A DNA stretch of 64,000 nt from Flavobacterium frigoritolerans (GTDB lineage Bacteria > Bacteroidota > Bacteroidia > Flavobacteriales > Flavobacteriaceae). The stretch covers positions 62,001-126,000 of the forward strand of contig NZ_JAOZEV010000007.1 of the NCBI RefSeq assembly GCF_025847275.1, in the 5' to 3' direction. Shown piece after piece: positions 17,470 through 27,378 of the stretch (its first letter is position 1; every line of letters begins with the position of its first letter). The translations under genes were made by a program, and so were the position numbers. The notes beneath the pieces are model-generated. The model was given only the letters and a program-made list of their open reading frames with translations. It ran no database searches and was not told where the DNA came from.

Positions 17470-20001
17470 ATGCACGAACTTCGTTTAAAAATTATTCTTT
17501 TACTTCTTATTAGCTTCCAAGCAACTTTTGCCCAAAAACCGCAAAAGCCTAATTCAGTTGAAATTTACAATCAAATAAAAAAAGTAAATTTCTTAGGTTC
17601 AGTACTTTATATTGCTGCACATCCTGATGATGAAAATACTAGATTGATTTCTTATTTATCTAATGAAGTTAATGCCAGAACAGGATACTTATCTTTAACT
17701 CGAGGTGACGGTGGTCAAAATTTAATAGGGCCACAATTAAGAGAATTATTAGGAGTAATTAGAACTCAAGAACTTATTGAAGCTAGAAAAATTGATGGTG
17801 GCGAACAGTTCTTTTCACGTGCAAATGATTTTGGCTACTCCAAAACGCCAGATGAAACATTGACTATTTGGGATAAACAAAAAGTTCTTGCTGATATAAT
17901 ATGGACTGTTCGTAAATTTCAGCCCGATGTAATCATCAATCGTTTTGATCATCGTACACCTGGTACAACTCACGGACATCATACAGCATCGGCAATGTTA
18001 AGCGTCGAGAGTTTTGATTTAGCCAATAATCCTAATATCTATCCTGAACAATTAAAATACGTAACTCCTTGGCAACCTAAACGTCAATATTTTAATACCT
18101 CATGGTGGTTTTATGGTAGTCAGGAAAAATTTGAAGCAGCTAATAAATCAAAATTCACAACCTTGCAAACTGGCGTTTATTATGCCGGAATAGGAAAATC
18201 TAATCAGGAAATTGCTGCATTGAGTCGCAGTCGCCATCAATCCCAAGGATTTGGAGCAACCGGAAGTCGTGGTCAGGATACCGAATATTTAGAGTTCATT
18301 AACGGCGATGCTCCAAAAGATCCAACTACTATTTTTGATGGCATTGATACCACTTGGAACCGTATTAAGGGCGGAAAACCTATTGGAGAATTAATTAATA
18401 CAATCTTATCACAATACAATTTTAATAATCCAGCAGCAAGCATACCCGATTTGGTAAAAGCCTACACAATGATTCAATCTCTAAACGAAAATCATTGGAA
18501 AGTTGTAAAATCTGAAGAAATTAAAAAAATTATAGCAGCCAGTTCTGGCTTATACCTTGAAGCAGTTGCCCAACAACAAGAAACGATACAAGGAGGTACT
18601 GTTAACCTTAATCTAGAAGCTATTAATCGTAGCTCTGTTGCTATGGAATTAGTAAATGTAACAACTTTACCAGATCAAAAAAACACGCCAAAAAACATTA
18701 ATTTAACTAATAATAAAGATCAAAAATTCGATTTAAAAATCCAATTACCTACTGCAATTCCCTATACACAACCGTATTGGTTAGCCGAAAAAGCCACCGT
18801 AGGAATGTACACCGTTTCGAATCAGGAAAACATTGGTATTCCGGATATTATTCGTGATGTAAAAGTTATTTTTAATGTTAAAATAAACAATGTCGAGATT
18901 CCGTTTGAACGAACTGTCGTTTATAAATACAATGATGATGTAAAAGGTGAAATGTATGATTTTTTAGATATTGTTCCAGAAGTCACTACCACTATTCTTG
19001 AAAAAGTGTTATTGTTTAAAGACACACAAACGAAAACTGTTGCCGTAAAAATTAAAGCAGGAAAAGATGTTGTAAACGGTAATTTACAATTAGAATTACC
19101 TAAAAGCTGGATTATATCTCCAAAACAAATTCCTTTTAGTTTAGCCAAAAAAGGAATGGAACAAACTGTTTATTTTGAAGTTACACCTCCTGTTAATTCT
19201 GAAAATGCTACATTAAAAAGTGTTGCAATTGTAGGCAATAAACGTTACGATAAAGATCAAACAATTATTGATTATAACCATATTGCCAAACAGCAAGTTT
19301 TGGCTCCATCTGAAGCCAAATGCATCCGATTTGACTTAAAAACAACAGAAGATTCAATTGCGTACATTATGGGTGCAGGTGATGAAGTCCCAAATAGCCT
19401 AGCGCAAATGGGGTATAAAGTTACCATCTTAAAACCCGAAGAAATAACTCCTACTCGACTTGACAATTTTGATGTGGTAATTACAGGAATCCGTGCTTAC
19501 AACACAATTCAGGCACTTGCTAATAAACAAGTTGTACTTTTTGATTTTGTTAAAAATGGAAAAACAATGATTGTACAATACAATACAGCGGGCGATGTGG
19601 TAACTGATAGTATTGCTCCTTATCCTTTAAAAATTTCTAGAGATAGAGTAACCGAAGAAAATGCTGAAGTTACCTTTCTAGCACCAAATCATCCCGTTTT
19701 AAGTACGCCAAATAAAATTACAGCTAAAGATTTTGAAGGCTGGAAACAAGAACAGGGATTGTATTATCCAAATGAATATGACAAAGCTTTCACTCCTATC
19801 TTATCCTCACATGATAAAGGAGAATCCGCCAAAAAGGGCGCTTTATTAGTCGCTCCATACGGAAAAGGATATTACATTTACACTGGTTTAAGTTTTTTTA
19901 GAGAATTACCCGAAGGAGTTCCCGGGGCATATCGATTGTTCTCAAATATAATCTCATTAAAACAACCAGTACAAATACCAAATAAAGAAATCAAAAATTA
20001 A
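17470..20001 (+). CDS. Secreted PIG-L family deacetylase
   Basis: 843 residues from the ATG at 17470, which gives the signal peptide MHELRLKIILLLLISFQATFA; the frame is open from 17374, but that would bury the signal. The N-terminal domain has the zinc motif AAHPDDEN (HPDDE) and the distal THGHHTAS of PIG-L/LmbE N-acetyl-glucosamine deacetylases. Long beta-sandwich regions follow and a C-terminal domain ends with GKGYYIYTGLSFFRELPEGVPGAYRLF, typical of Bacteroidota glycan-degrading enzymes. It would deacetylate N-acetylhexosamines in the periplasm or at the surface. It lies directly upstream of a small membrane peptide and a sodium/solute symporter, suggesting coupled sugar uptake. Confidence 0.85.
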   Translation: MHELRLKIILLLLISFQATFAQKPQKPNSVEIYNQIKKVNFLGSVLYIAAHPDDENTRLISYLSNEVNARTGYLSLTRGDGGQNLIGPQLRELLGVIRTQELIEARKIDGGEQFFSRANDFGYSKTPDETLTIWDKQKVLADIIWTVRKFQPDVIINRFDHRTPGTTHGHHTASAMLSVESFDLANNPNIYPEQLKYVTPWQPKRQYFNTSWWFYGSQEKFEAANKSKFTTLQTGVYYAGIGKSNQEIAALSRSRHQSQGFGATGSRGQDTEYLEFINGDAPKDPTTIFDGIDTTWNRIKGGKPIGELINTILSQYNFNNPAASIPDLVKAYTMIQSLNENHWKVVKSEEIKKIIAASSGLYLEAVAQQQETIQGGTVNLNLEAINRSSVAMELVNVTTLPDQKNTPKNINLTNNKDQKFDLKIQLPTAIPYTQPYWLAEKATVGMYTVSNQENIGIPDIIRDVKVIFNVKINNVEIPFERTVVYKYNDDVKGEMYDFLDIVPEVTTTILEKVLLFKDTQTKTVAVKIKAGKDVVNGNLQLELPKSWIISPKQIPFSLAKKGMEQTVYFEVTPPVNSENATLKSVAIVGNKRYDKDQTIIDYNHIAKQQVLAPSEAKCIRFDLKTTEDSIAYIMGAGDEVPNSLAQMGYKVTILKPEEITPTRLDNFDVVITGIRAYNTIQALANKQVVLFDFVKNGKTMIVQYNTAGDVVTDSIAPYPLKISRDRVTEENAEVTFLAPNHPVLSTPNKITAKDFEGWKQEQGLYYPNEYDKAFTPILSSHDKGESAKKGALLVAPYGKGYYIYTGLSFFRELPEGVPGAYRLFSNIISLKQPVQIPNKEIKN

Positions 20002-20013
20002 TAGCTTTTTAAT

Positions 20014-20121
20014 ATGACGACAAAAAAAATAAAAACATGGAAAAAAAGCTACACCTATGTGCTTGTAGCCAATGCTATTTATATTCTATTTTTTTACTTA
20101 ATAATGCAATTATACTCATAA
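20014..20121 (+). CDS. 35-residue single-span membrane peptide ahead of the symporter
   Basis: An ATG at 20014 opens a 35-codon frame (TAA at 20119-20121). The peptide has a basic start (MTTKKIKTWKKSY) and one hydrophobic span (VLVANAIYILFFYLIMQLY), the positive-inside pattern of a real small membrane protein. It lies 12 nt after the PIG-L stop and 3 nt before the symporter ATG, so all three are likely cotranscribed. An auxiliary role for the symporter is inferred from position. It is below usual gene-calling limits. Confidence 0.6.
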   Translation: MTTKKIKTWKKSYTYVLVANAIYILFFYLIMQLYS

Positions 20122-20124
20122 CAT

Positions 20125-21849
20125 ATGCAACTATTTGATTGGATTGTACTCATAGTTACACTTTTATTTATTGTTGGTTACGGCTCATGGAAAACCAAAG
20201 GAAGTAAGAATGTCGAAGATTTTATTTTAGGCAATAATGAAACTCCTTGGTACACTGTTGGGCTCTCGGTTATGGCAACACAAGCAAGCGCCATTACATT
20301 TTTATCTACTCCAGGACAAGCTTACCATGATGGAATGGGTTTTGTACAGTTCTATTTTGGATTGCCAATTGCAATGATTGTTATTTGCGTTACCTTCATA
20401 CCATTATATCATAAATTCAAAGTATATACTGCTTATGAATTCCTAGAAAAACGATTCGATTTAAAAACTCGTTCTCTTGCAGCAATCTTATTCTTGGTTC
20501 AACGAGGTTTAGGAACTGGATTAACCATTTATGCTCCTGCTATAATATTATCGGCACTATTAGGATGGAATCTTACTTTAATGAATGTGATGATTGGAGT
20601 ACTAGTAATTATCTACACATTTTCAGGAGGAACAAAAGCAGTAAACGTTACCCAAAAACAACAAATGTTTGTTATCATGTCGGGAATGTTTATCACCTTT
20701 TTCTTGATATTACATTACTTACCAAATGATATGACTTTTACCAATGCTATGCATATTGCTGGAGCTAATGACAAAATGAATATCGTAGATTTCTCTTTTA
20801 ATCCCGAAGAAAAATATACCTTTTGGAGCGGAATTACTGGTGGATTCTTTCTTGCCCTCGCCTATTTTGGAACAGATCAATCGCAAGTAGGCCGTTATTT
20901 ATCTGGTAGGTCAGTTAAGGAAAGCCAAATGGGATTAATCATGAATGGACTTTTAAAAGTTCCAATGCAATTCTTTATTTTACTAACCGGAATAATGGTT
21001 TTTGTATTCTTTCAGTTTAATCCTGTTCCCTTAAACTTTAATCCCAACAACAAAGTTATAATCGAGAAATCTGCGTATAAAAACGAATATCACACACTAG
21101 AGAAAAAACTCGATGTACTTTCTGAAGATAAAAAAGTAATTAACTTATTATACATTGATCAATTAAATCAAGATTACGACAATCCGATTCTACGAAAAGA
21201 ATTAGTAACACTATCTAATAAAGAAAGAGACTTACGCGAAAGAGCGAAAGAAATTATCTTAAAAGCCGACAGCAATAGCGAAACAAATGATAAAGATTAT
21301 GTATTCTTTCATTTTATCCTGCACTATTTACCAAAAGGATTAATAGGATTGTTATTAGCAGTAATACTTTCGGCAGCAATGTCGTCTACCGCTTCAGGAC
21401 TAAATGCCTTGGCATCAACAACAGCAATCGATATTTACAAGCGTAACCTTAAAACCCAAAAATCAGATAAGCATTATCTTTATGCCACTAAATTTTTTAC
21501 TCTGTTCTGGGGAATAATTGCTATTCTATTTGCTTGTATAGGAACCTTATTCGAAAATTTAATACAACTTGTAAATATCATTGGATCAATATTTTACGGA
21601 ACTGTTTTAGGAATATTCCTGATTGGTTTTTATATCAAACGTGTTCAGTCTAAAGCGGTATTTTATAGCGCACTTATTAGCCAGATTACCATTTTTATAA
21701 TCTTCTATTACACCATATGGGTTTATCCAAGCGGTCAAGAAAAACTAGGCTACTTATGGCTCAACTTTATTGGTGCCATGTTAACCATATTCTTATCCAT
21801 GATAATGCAACTTACTATCTTTAGAAAACAAAAAGAAATAGTAGCTTAG
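20125..21849 (+). CDS. Sodium:solute symporter (SSS/SGLT family)
   Basis: 574 residues and about 13-14 hydrophobic segments. SGLT-family signatures visible are SVMATQASAITFLSTPGQAYHDG in the first Na+-site region, GTDQSQVGRYLSGRS, and the second-half signature LAVILSAAMSSTASGLNALASTTAIDIYK, which contains the Na2 serines. A charged cytosolic loop of about 80 residues (about residues 310-390) lies between the hydrophobic halves. Family members take up sugars, sialic acids or carboxylates with Na+; the PIG-L deacetylase immediately upstream hints at an amino sugar, but that is inference. A terminator follows at 21872. Confidence 0.9.
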   Translation: MQLFDWIVLIVTLLFIVGYGSWKTKGSKNVEDFILGNNETPWYTVGLSVMATQASAITFLSTPGQAYHDGMGFVQFYFGLPIAMIVICVTFIPLYHKFKVYTAYEFLEKRFDLKTRSLAAILFLVQRGLGTGLTIYAPAIILSALLGWNLTLMNVMIGVLVIIYTFSGGTKAVNVTQKQQMFVIMSGMFITFFLILHYLPNDMTFTNAMHIAGANDKMNIVDFSFNPEEKYTFWSGITGGFFLALAYFGTDQSQVGRYLSGRSVKESQMGLIMNGLLKVPMQFFILLTGIMVFVFFQFNPVPLNFNPNNKVIIEKSAYKNEYHTLEKKLDVLSEDKKVINLLYIDQLNQDYDNPILRKELVTLSNKERDLRERAKEIILKADSNSETNDKDYVFFHFILHYLPKGLIGLLLAVILSAAMSSTASGLNALASTTAIDIYKRNLKTQKSDKHYLYATKFFTLFWGIIAILFACIGTLFENLIQLVNIIGSIFYGTVLGIFLIGFYIKRVQSKAVFYSALISQITIFIIFYYTIWVYPSGQEKLGYLWLNFIGAMLTIFLSMIMQLTIFRKQKEIVA

Positions 21850-21871
21850 CCAATATCAAATTACTATAAAC

Positions 21872-21903
21872 GCTGTAAGACATAAGTTTTACAGCATTTT
21901 TTT
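21872..21903 (+). terminator. Terminator after the symporter operon
   Basis: The stem GCTGTAA / TTACAGC with a 10-nt loop is followed by a T-run, 22 nt after the symporter stop. The remaining spacer to 22123 shows no gene or repeat that I recognise. Confidence 0.8.
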
Positions 21904-22123
21904 ATGGAATAAATCCTACCACGAGATTCTAACTAGGGCTAGAAAACAATAAACATAAGAATGATACTATCTATTTAAAACTAATAAAGAATTAAGTTCA
22001 GTTGGACTGATGTAAAAATCGATAAAAAAAAAAGAATTGATGTAACTTTGAGAGGGAATTAATCCCTGCTCCCGCACGAATCCTTTCGTCTGGCGATATG
22101 TTGATTAAATTTTAATAAGACAT

Positions 22124-22163
22124 AAAAAATCCCATTTTGAAATAGTATCAAAATGGGATTTTT
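22124..22163. terminator. Bidirectional terminator after the DUF2911 gene
   Basis: AAAAATCCCATTTTGA and its complement TCAAAATGGGATTTTT flank the loop AATAGTA. A-run and T-run on the two sides let it work either way. It lies 18 nt beyond the DUF2911 stop on the minus strand. Confidence 0.9.
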
Positions 22164-22181
22164 CAGTAATAGAATAAATTA

Positions 22182-23027
22182 TTATTTACTCCATTCAGAA
22201 ATACTGTCTTTATTCATTTTTACGTAATCCTGATTTTTAGCAGCTTCTGAAGCAGCTAGTGAAACTTTAGCCGTTTCGATAGCTCCTTTTTTATCTCCTT
22301 GTTTTGCTTGGATTAATGATTTAAGTCTGTAGAAATAGAAAGGCTTATCTGCGCTTAACTCTATTGCTTTATCAACATATTCTCTTGCTTTAGCGATATC
22401 TCCCCCTTTTGCTTGGAAAGTATATTGTGCTGCTGCAAAATAATCATTTGATGATGGTCCAGCCAATACTCTTTTGATACTTTCTGAAGCCAATTTATCT
22501 GTAGGAACTTCAAATTTTACTGATGCAGAAGAGTTCTCCCAAGCAATATCAATAGTTCCTGAATTAGCATCTAAATTATTAATTCCTATTGTAAATGTTT
22601 CAACTGCTTTATTTAAAGCATCTTCTTTTACAGTAGTTTTTAAAGCTACGTCAGCATCACTCCAATTTTCTGGCAATCCCCAGTTATCTGTTTTTGAGTA
22701 GAAAATAACATCCCAGCTTTCAATTCTTGGAACAGTAAAGATAGCGTATTTCCCTTTTTTCAACGTTTTACCATCAATTACAACATCATCACTAAATGAT
22801 ATTACTGAATTTTCGTTTGCACCCGTTCTCCATAATTTACCAAACGGAACCAAATTTCCAAATACTGCTCTACCTCTTGCACCTGGTCTTGAGTAAGTAA
22901 CTTCTACATCTGTTAAACCAACAATCTGGTTTACAACTGCTTTCGGACTCGCTTGAGGAGTTTTTATTTGTGCTTCTGCTACAAATGGAGCAATAACAAT
23001 TGCTAAGGCAATAAGTACTTTTTTCAT
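22182..23027 (-). CDS. DUF2911 domain protein with TPR-like C-terminus
   Basis: A 281-residue exported protein (MKKVLIALAIVIAPFVAEAQ signal). Residues 20-170 match DUF2911, with the typical stretches VTYSRPGARGRAVFG, LWRTGANENSVISFSDDV and LKKGKYAIFTVP. The C-terminal 100 residues form helical pairs (YFAAAQYTFQAKGGDIAKAREYVDKAIELS, then KPFYFYRLKSLIQAKQGDKKGAIETAK) that read as tetratricopeptide repeats. Function of DUF2911 is unknown; the location is probably periplasmic. It is monocistronic with a strong terminator. Confidence 0.88.
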   Translation of the reverse strand: MKKVLIALAIVIAPFVAEAQIKTPQASPKAVVNQIVGLTDVEVTYSRPGARGRAVFGNLVPFGKLWRTGANENSVISFSDDVVIDGKTLKKGKYAIFTVPRIESWDVIFYSKTDNWGLPENWSDADVALKTTVKEDALNKAVETFTIGINNLDANSGTIDIAWENSSASVKFEVPTDKLASESIKRVLAGPSSNDYFAAAQYTFQAKGGDIAKAREYVDKAIELSADKPFYFYRLKSLIQAKQGDKKGAIETAKVSLAASEAAKNQDYVKMNKDSISEWSK

Positions 23028-23087
23028 TATTTATAGTTTTTTTGTTTTCCCAAAATTACGAATTCGTTCAATTCGAAATGTTAATAA

Positions 23088-23756
23088 TTACCTAATAGGA
23101 GACTTTATTTCTACTATTTTCTCAAAATTTAATTCATCAAAATGATTAATAACCTCATCTGCATCTGATAAGTCCTGCATTTTAGAATGTTCGCTATTAT
23201 ATCCCACACAATATATTCCTGCTGCTTTTGCTGCTTTCACACCATTAGTACTGTCTTCAATGATAATACAATCTTCTTTTGGTGCTTTAGACAATGATGC
23301 TGCATGCAAGAATATTGCTGGATTAGGCTTTGATTGCGGGAAGTCCTCTCCACTAACAATATCTGTAAAATATTGATGTAAATTAAATCGTGTAAAAACA
23401 CGTTCTATAGTTACTTTTGAAGCTGACGATGCCAAAATCAATTGCATTCCATTAGCATATAGATCCTTAATTAAATCCTCGACACCATCTAACAAGTATA
23501 AATCTTCCTTGGTATCGAAAGCATCATTAAAAATAGTTCTTTTTCTCTGAATCAAATCTTCTACCTCTTGTTCTATTACAAAAGTCTCTTTCAATTTCTG
23601 AAACGTATTTCGCGTCGAAAATCCTGTAAACGATGCATAAACCTCATCGGTTACATCAATATTTAATTCCGAAAATTGTTTGTGATAGGCATAATAATGT
23701 ACGGGTTCTGTATCTACAATTACACCGTCCATATCGAAAATTACTGTTTTAATCAT
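23088..23756 (-). CDS. HAD-family sugar-phosphatase/phosphoglucomutase-like protein
   Basis: A 222-residue HAD hydrolase of the beta-phosphoglucomutase-like subfamily. Motif I is VIFDMDGVIVDTEP, motif II is LILASSASK, motif III includes KPNPAIF and motif IV is CIIIEDSTNGVKAAKAAG. The helical cap (about residues 15-85) follows motif I. Such enzymes dephosphorylate small sugar phosphates or isomerise beta-glucose-1-phosphate; the DGVIVDTEPVHYYAY start does not separate these. The 23757-23960 spacer upstream carries CTAAGG-type low-complexity repeats and short ACTGAAAACTG runs. Confidence 0.87.
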   Translation of the reverse strand: MIKTVIFDMDGVIVDTEPVHYYAYHKQFSELNIDVTDEVYASFTGFSTRNTFQKLKETFVIEQEVEDLIQRKRTIFNDAFDTKEDLYLLDGVEDLIKDLYANGMQLILASSASKVTIERVFTRFNLHQYFTDIVSGEDFPQSKPNPAIFLHAASLSKAPKEDCIIIEDSTNGVKAAKAAGIYCVGYNSEHSKMQDLSDADEVINHFDELNFEKIVEIKSPIR

Positions 23757-23960
23757 TTTTTTTTCTTTTTAAGGTTCTTTCTAAGGTACTGAGGCACTAA
23801 GAAGCAAAGGTTCAAAAGTTTTGCATTATGTTAAAAATATTGATTTAGTGTATTTACTATGAGATAGATTATACCCTATATAGATTCTTAATTCTCAAAG
23901 TTTATAATGAACATCTTAATACTTAATACTGGTACTGAAAACTGAAACTGCGACTGAAAA

Positions 23961-24674
23961 CTACTTCTTTAGCAAATAACGAATCACTGTTTCGGCAGCG
24001 TATAAACCAAATAATCCTGGCATATAGCTATTTGTTCCATAAAATGATTTCTTAAAATTAGATCCATCGGTCATTTTTAAACTTGCTTCATCCTGAATCT
24101 CTGATGAAAATACCACCTTCAATTTATCTATTTTGGCTTCTTTTAATCTTCTGCGAATTGTTTTAGCAAAATAGCAATTTATAGTATTAGAAATATCTGT
24201 AACTTTTACTTTTGAAGCTTCCATTTTCCCACCTGCTCCCATACTGCTAATAATTTTTACTCGTTTGCGTTTGGCAGCAATAATCAAATTTAGTTTTGGA
24301 GTAACGCTATCGATACAATCCAAAACATAATCAAACTCTTCTGTAACTATCTCAAAAGCACGTTCTGGCGAAAGAAACTCCTGAACACGTATTAATTTTA
24401 ATTCTGGATTAATATCCATCAAACGATCTCCTACAATTGTAACTTTAGGTTGCCCAACAGTCGAATGCAAAGCTGGTAATTGCCTGTTTATATTGGTAAT
24501 ATCTACTACATCTCCATCTACAATAGTCATTGTTCCTACTCCTGCTCTTGCCAAAAACTCGGCTGCAAAAGACCCCACTCCACCTAATCCTACAACAAGA
24601 ACATGTGAATTTTTAAGATTATCTAATCCTTCTTTTTTAAATAATAATTCGGCTCTTTCGGTCCACTCTGCCAT
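23961..24674 (-). CDS. tcdA: TcdA-type tRNA threonylcarbamoyladenosine dehydratase
   Basis: A 237-residue ThiF/E1-like ATP-binding protein. It starts MAEWTERAELLFKKEGLDNLKNSHVLVVGLGGVGSFAAEFLARAG, with the GxGGVGS nucleotide loop and the DGDVVDITNINRQ motif typical of TcdA/CsdL. The later segments FDYVLDCIDSVTPKLNLI and SSMGAGGKMEASKVKV match the family. The enzyme cyclises t6A at tRNA position 37. Length and motifs argue against MoeB or ThiF. It is followed on the same strand by the TatD and DUF1684 genes upstream (24729-25978). Confidence 0.9.
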   Translation of the reverse strand: MAEWTERAELLFKKEGLDNLKNSHVLVVGLGGVGSFAAEFLARAGVGTMTIVDGDVVDITNINRQLPALHSTVGQPKVTIVGDRLMDINPELKLIRVQEFLSPERAFEIVTEEFDYVLDCIDSVTPKLNLIIAAKRKRVKIISSMGAGGKMEASKVKVTDISNTINCYFAKTIRRRLKEAKIDKLKVVFSSEIQDEASLKMTDGSNFKKSFYGTNSYMPGLFGLYAAETVIRYLLKK

Positions 24675-24728
24675 ATAATTTTGTTTAAAGTTTACTATTC
24701 TTAAGGTTTTTAAAATCTGAACCTTTTT

Positions 24729-25376
24729 TTATTTGTCAAATACTGTCTTATAATTACTAGCCATTAACTGCTGCAATTCATCAACTGTTAGATTTTTATA
24801 TTTTGCTGCTAGAGCATACACTATTTCTATAGTTTCATCGATTGTATCGGTTTCCAGAAAAAATCGATTATTAGGAATACTTTTAAAAACAATTTCTAAA
24901 TAAGGATTCTTAATTAAATATTTTCCGAAAGAAAGATAAAATCCATTATCTAAAAGTTGCTTCGCTACTTGCTCATTCTTAGAAAAACCATGAATAATCA
25001 TAGGAACTGTAATTCCTAATTTTTTCTTCAAAGCTATTACTTCCTGAAAAGCTGCTACACAATGTACCACAACAGGCTTTTGGTGTTTTTCTGCCAAATG
25101 CAATTGCCTTTCAAAAACAGTTACCTGCAATTCAAACGGAACTTCTGCTCGTTTGTCCAAACCGCATTCGCCAAGGGCTAAACAATTCTTGGCAGTCAAT
25201 TTTTGATTTATAATTTCCAAGTCAGCTTCAATTCGTTCCTTTACAATATACCAAGGGTGAATTCCTATAGAGTAAAAAGCTGTGCTTTCGTCAAACTCAT
25301 TAGGATATTGATTAACTATATCAAAAACATCTTGACGATTTGCTGATTTATGTGTATGGAAATTAAAGAATTGCAT
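24729..25376 (-). CDS. TatD-family metal-dependent hydrolase
   Basis: A 215-residue TIM-barrel hydrolase of the TatD family. The N-terminal FNFHTHKSAN carries the HxH metal site; GLDKRAEVPFELQVTVFERQLHLAEKHQKPVVVHCV, IHGFSKNEQVAKQLLDNG and ETDTID follow in family order. TatD proteins are 3'-exonuclease/deoxyribonuclease-like. This one is shorter than E. coli TatD (about 260), as in the compact flavobacterial version. Its ATG overlaps the stop of the DUF1684 gene upstream (TAATG at 25378-25374), so translation is coupled. Confidence 0.88.
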   Translation of the reverse strand: MQFFNFHTHKSANRQDVFDIVNQYPNEFDESTAFYSIGIHPWYIVKERIEADLEIINQKLTAKNCLALGECGLDKRAEVPFELQVTVFERQLHLAEKHQKPVVVHCVAAFQEVIALKKKLGITVPMIIHGFSKNEQVAKQLLDNGFYLSFGKYLIKNPYLEIVFKSIPNNRFFLETDTIDETIEIVYALAAKYKNLTVDELQQLMASNYKTVFDK

Positions 25377-25978
25377 TAATCATGAAACTTTTTAACGCCT
25401 GCTTCTATCGCCACGTTCAAATCATTCTCTAAAGGTACAATCGGGCAAGAATATTTATGATTATAAGCACAATACGGATTATATGCCTGATTAAAATCAA
25501 TTACAATTGTATTTCCTTTTGGAATTTTTAAATCGATATATCTTCCTCCTATATAAGTTTCTTTTCCAGAAGTTAAATCCGAAAAAGGTAAAAACAGATA
25601 ATCTTTGTATTCCTCTTTTTTAGAAAGGTCAATATTGCGATATACATTTAATTGTAAATCAACTCCATCAATGGTAAAATATACAGTTCCATATTTTATA
25701 TACATTGGTTTTCTTGTTGTAGAAGTTTTCATCTCAAAAGGCTTCTCTTTTTTGGCTTTTACAAATTTAGCCACAACAGCATATTTTTCATTTATTGGAT
25801 AAAAATCTAATGTCTCGAAAGTTTTTAGATCTTCAGGTAGCAATGGACTTGTTTTTACATCTGCATACTCACTATTAATTGTCTTTTGAAAATTTTCGGC
25901 AGCAACACGATCAAATTTTTCTTGGGCAATGCCAAAGTTGAATACAAAAAGGGCTAAAAACAGAATTAGGTTTTTCAT
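25376..25978 (-). CDS. DUF1684 domain exported protein
   Basis: A 200-residue protein with signal peptide MKNLILFLALFVFNFGIAQ. The DUF1684 core is visible in LPEDLKTFETLDFYPINEKYAVVAKF, YIGGRYIDLKIPKGNTIVIDFNQAYNPYCAYNHKYSCPIVP, where NPYCAYN.KYSCP is the family hallmark. Function is unknown in general. It is coupled by TAATG to the TatD gene. Confidence 0.88.
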   Translation of the reverse strand: MKNLILFLALFVFNFGIAQEKFDRVAAENFQKTINSEYADVKTSPLLPEDLKTFETLDFYPINEKYAVVAKFVKAKKEKPFEMKTSTTRKPMYIKYGTVYFTIDGVDLQLNVYRNIDLSKKEEYKDYLFLPFSDLTSGKETYIGGRYIDLKIPKGNTIVIDFNQAYNPYCAYNHKYSCPIVPLENDLNVAIEAGVKKFHD

Positions 25979-26073
25979 CTTATAAATTTTAGCAAAAATA
26001 GTTTAAAAGTAACAAAGCAACAAAGACTGTAAGTTACAAAGTTTTATAACTTTGTGCATATAACCCATTTATA

Positions 26074-27291
26074 ATGCTAATCACCGCCTTTCAACGCTAC
26101 ATAAACAATTTTAGAGGATTTTCTAGAGAAATTTGGATACTTACACTTGTTACGTTTATTAATCGTGCCGGAACAATGGTTCTTCCGTTTTTATCGAAAT
26201 ACTTAAAAGAAGACCTTCAATTTACATACAATGAAGTGGGTTGGATTATGGTCGCTTTTGGGCTAGGTTCTATGTTGGGTTCCTGGCTTGGTGGTAAGTT
26301 ATCTGATAAAATAGGCTTTTACAAAATAATGGTATTTAGTTTATTTACCAGCGGAATCTCCTTATTCTTTTTACAATATATAACCACTTTCTGGGCATTG
26401 TGCTTTGCAATGTTTAGTATTATGGTTATCGCCGATATGTTTCGTCCAGCTATGTATGTTTCTCTAAGTGCTTATGCCAAACCCGAAAACAGAACTCGTG
26501 CCTTAACCCTGGTACGTCTTGCAGTAAATCTTGGCTTTGCTGCTGGTCCAGCATTAGGAGGTTTAATTATTATGGGAATTGGTTACCAAGGATTATTTTG
26601 GGTAGATGGAGCTTCCTGTATTCTAGCAATTTCAATTTTTGCATTATTAGTAAAAGAAAAGAAAAAACCAGTTCATGATAGTAGTCATGATATAATAAGC
26701 GAACCAAAATCGGTATTTAAAGACAAAATATTTTGGATGTTTTTATTTGTAAGTTTTGCAACTGCTATAATTTTCTTTCAGCTTTTTACAACGCTACCAT
26801 TATATCACAATGAAAAATTTGGCTTAAGCGAATTGCAAACAGGATTGTTAATGACGCTAAACGGGCTTATGATATTTTCACTCGAAATGCCAATTGTGAG
26901 CTATTTAGAGCGAAATGCCATTCATAAAATAAAGATTATTATCTACGGTACTATATTAATGGCTTCAAGCTTCTACTTATTATTAATTAATGTTTGGGCT
27001 GGAGTGCTTGTATTTGCAATGATTATAGTTTCATTGGGAGAAATATTAGCTTTCCCATTCTCTAATGCTTTTGCTTTAAGCAGAGCTCCACGCGGTCAAG
27101 AAGGACGCTACATGGCTTTATACACAATGAGCTTTAGTTTGGCACATATTATTAGTTCCAAAGTAGGTTTTGAATTCATTACCCGATTAGGATATCAGTC
27201 TAATTGGTTCATAATGGGAACTATCGGACTAGCTGCAACTGCTTGTTGTTTTTGGATTCAGAAAGAATTACAAAAAGAAAACAGCATTTAA
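26074..27291 (+). CDS. Major facilitator superfamily transporter
   Basis: A 405-residue protein with twelve hydrophobic segments in two halves. The loop 2-3 signature is visible as GSWLGGKLSDKIGFYK (G-x-x-x-D-K-x-G-x-x-K type), and loop 4-5 has ENRTRALTLVRLAVNLGFAAGPALGG, the drug-resistance-antiporter pattern. Likely a DHA1-type exporter, but no substrate can be assigned. It stands alone between the divergent DUF1684 gene and the BlaI operator region. Confidence 0.87.
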   Translation: MLITAFQRYINNFRGFSREIWILTLVTFINRAGTMVLPFLSKYLKEDLQFTYNEVGWIMVAFGLGSMLGSWLGGKLSDKIGFYKIMVFSLFTSGISLFFLQYITTFWALCFAMFSIMVIADMFRPAMYVSLSAYAKPENRTRALTLVRLAVNLGFAAGPALGGLIIMGIGYQGLFWVDGASCILAISIFALLVKEKKKPVHDSSHDIISEPKSVFKDKIFWMFLFVSFATAIIFFQLFTTLPLYHNEKFGLSELQTGLLMTLNGLMIFSLEMPIVSYLERNAIHKIKIIIYGTILMASSFYLLLINVWAGVLVFAMIIVSLGEILAFPFSNAFALSRAPRGQEGRYMALYTMSFSLAHIISSKVGFEFITRLGYQSNWFIMGTIGLAATACCFWIQKELQKENSI

Positions 27292-27378
27292 ACCACTCCA
27301 AAAACAAACTAACAACCTGTTAAACAATATTTTAAACCAGAAATACGTTTCTAATTATACTTCTTTAAACTATATCGT

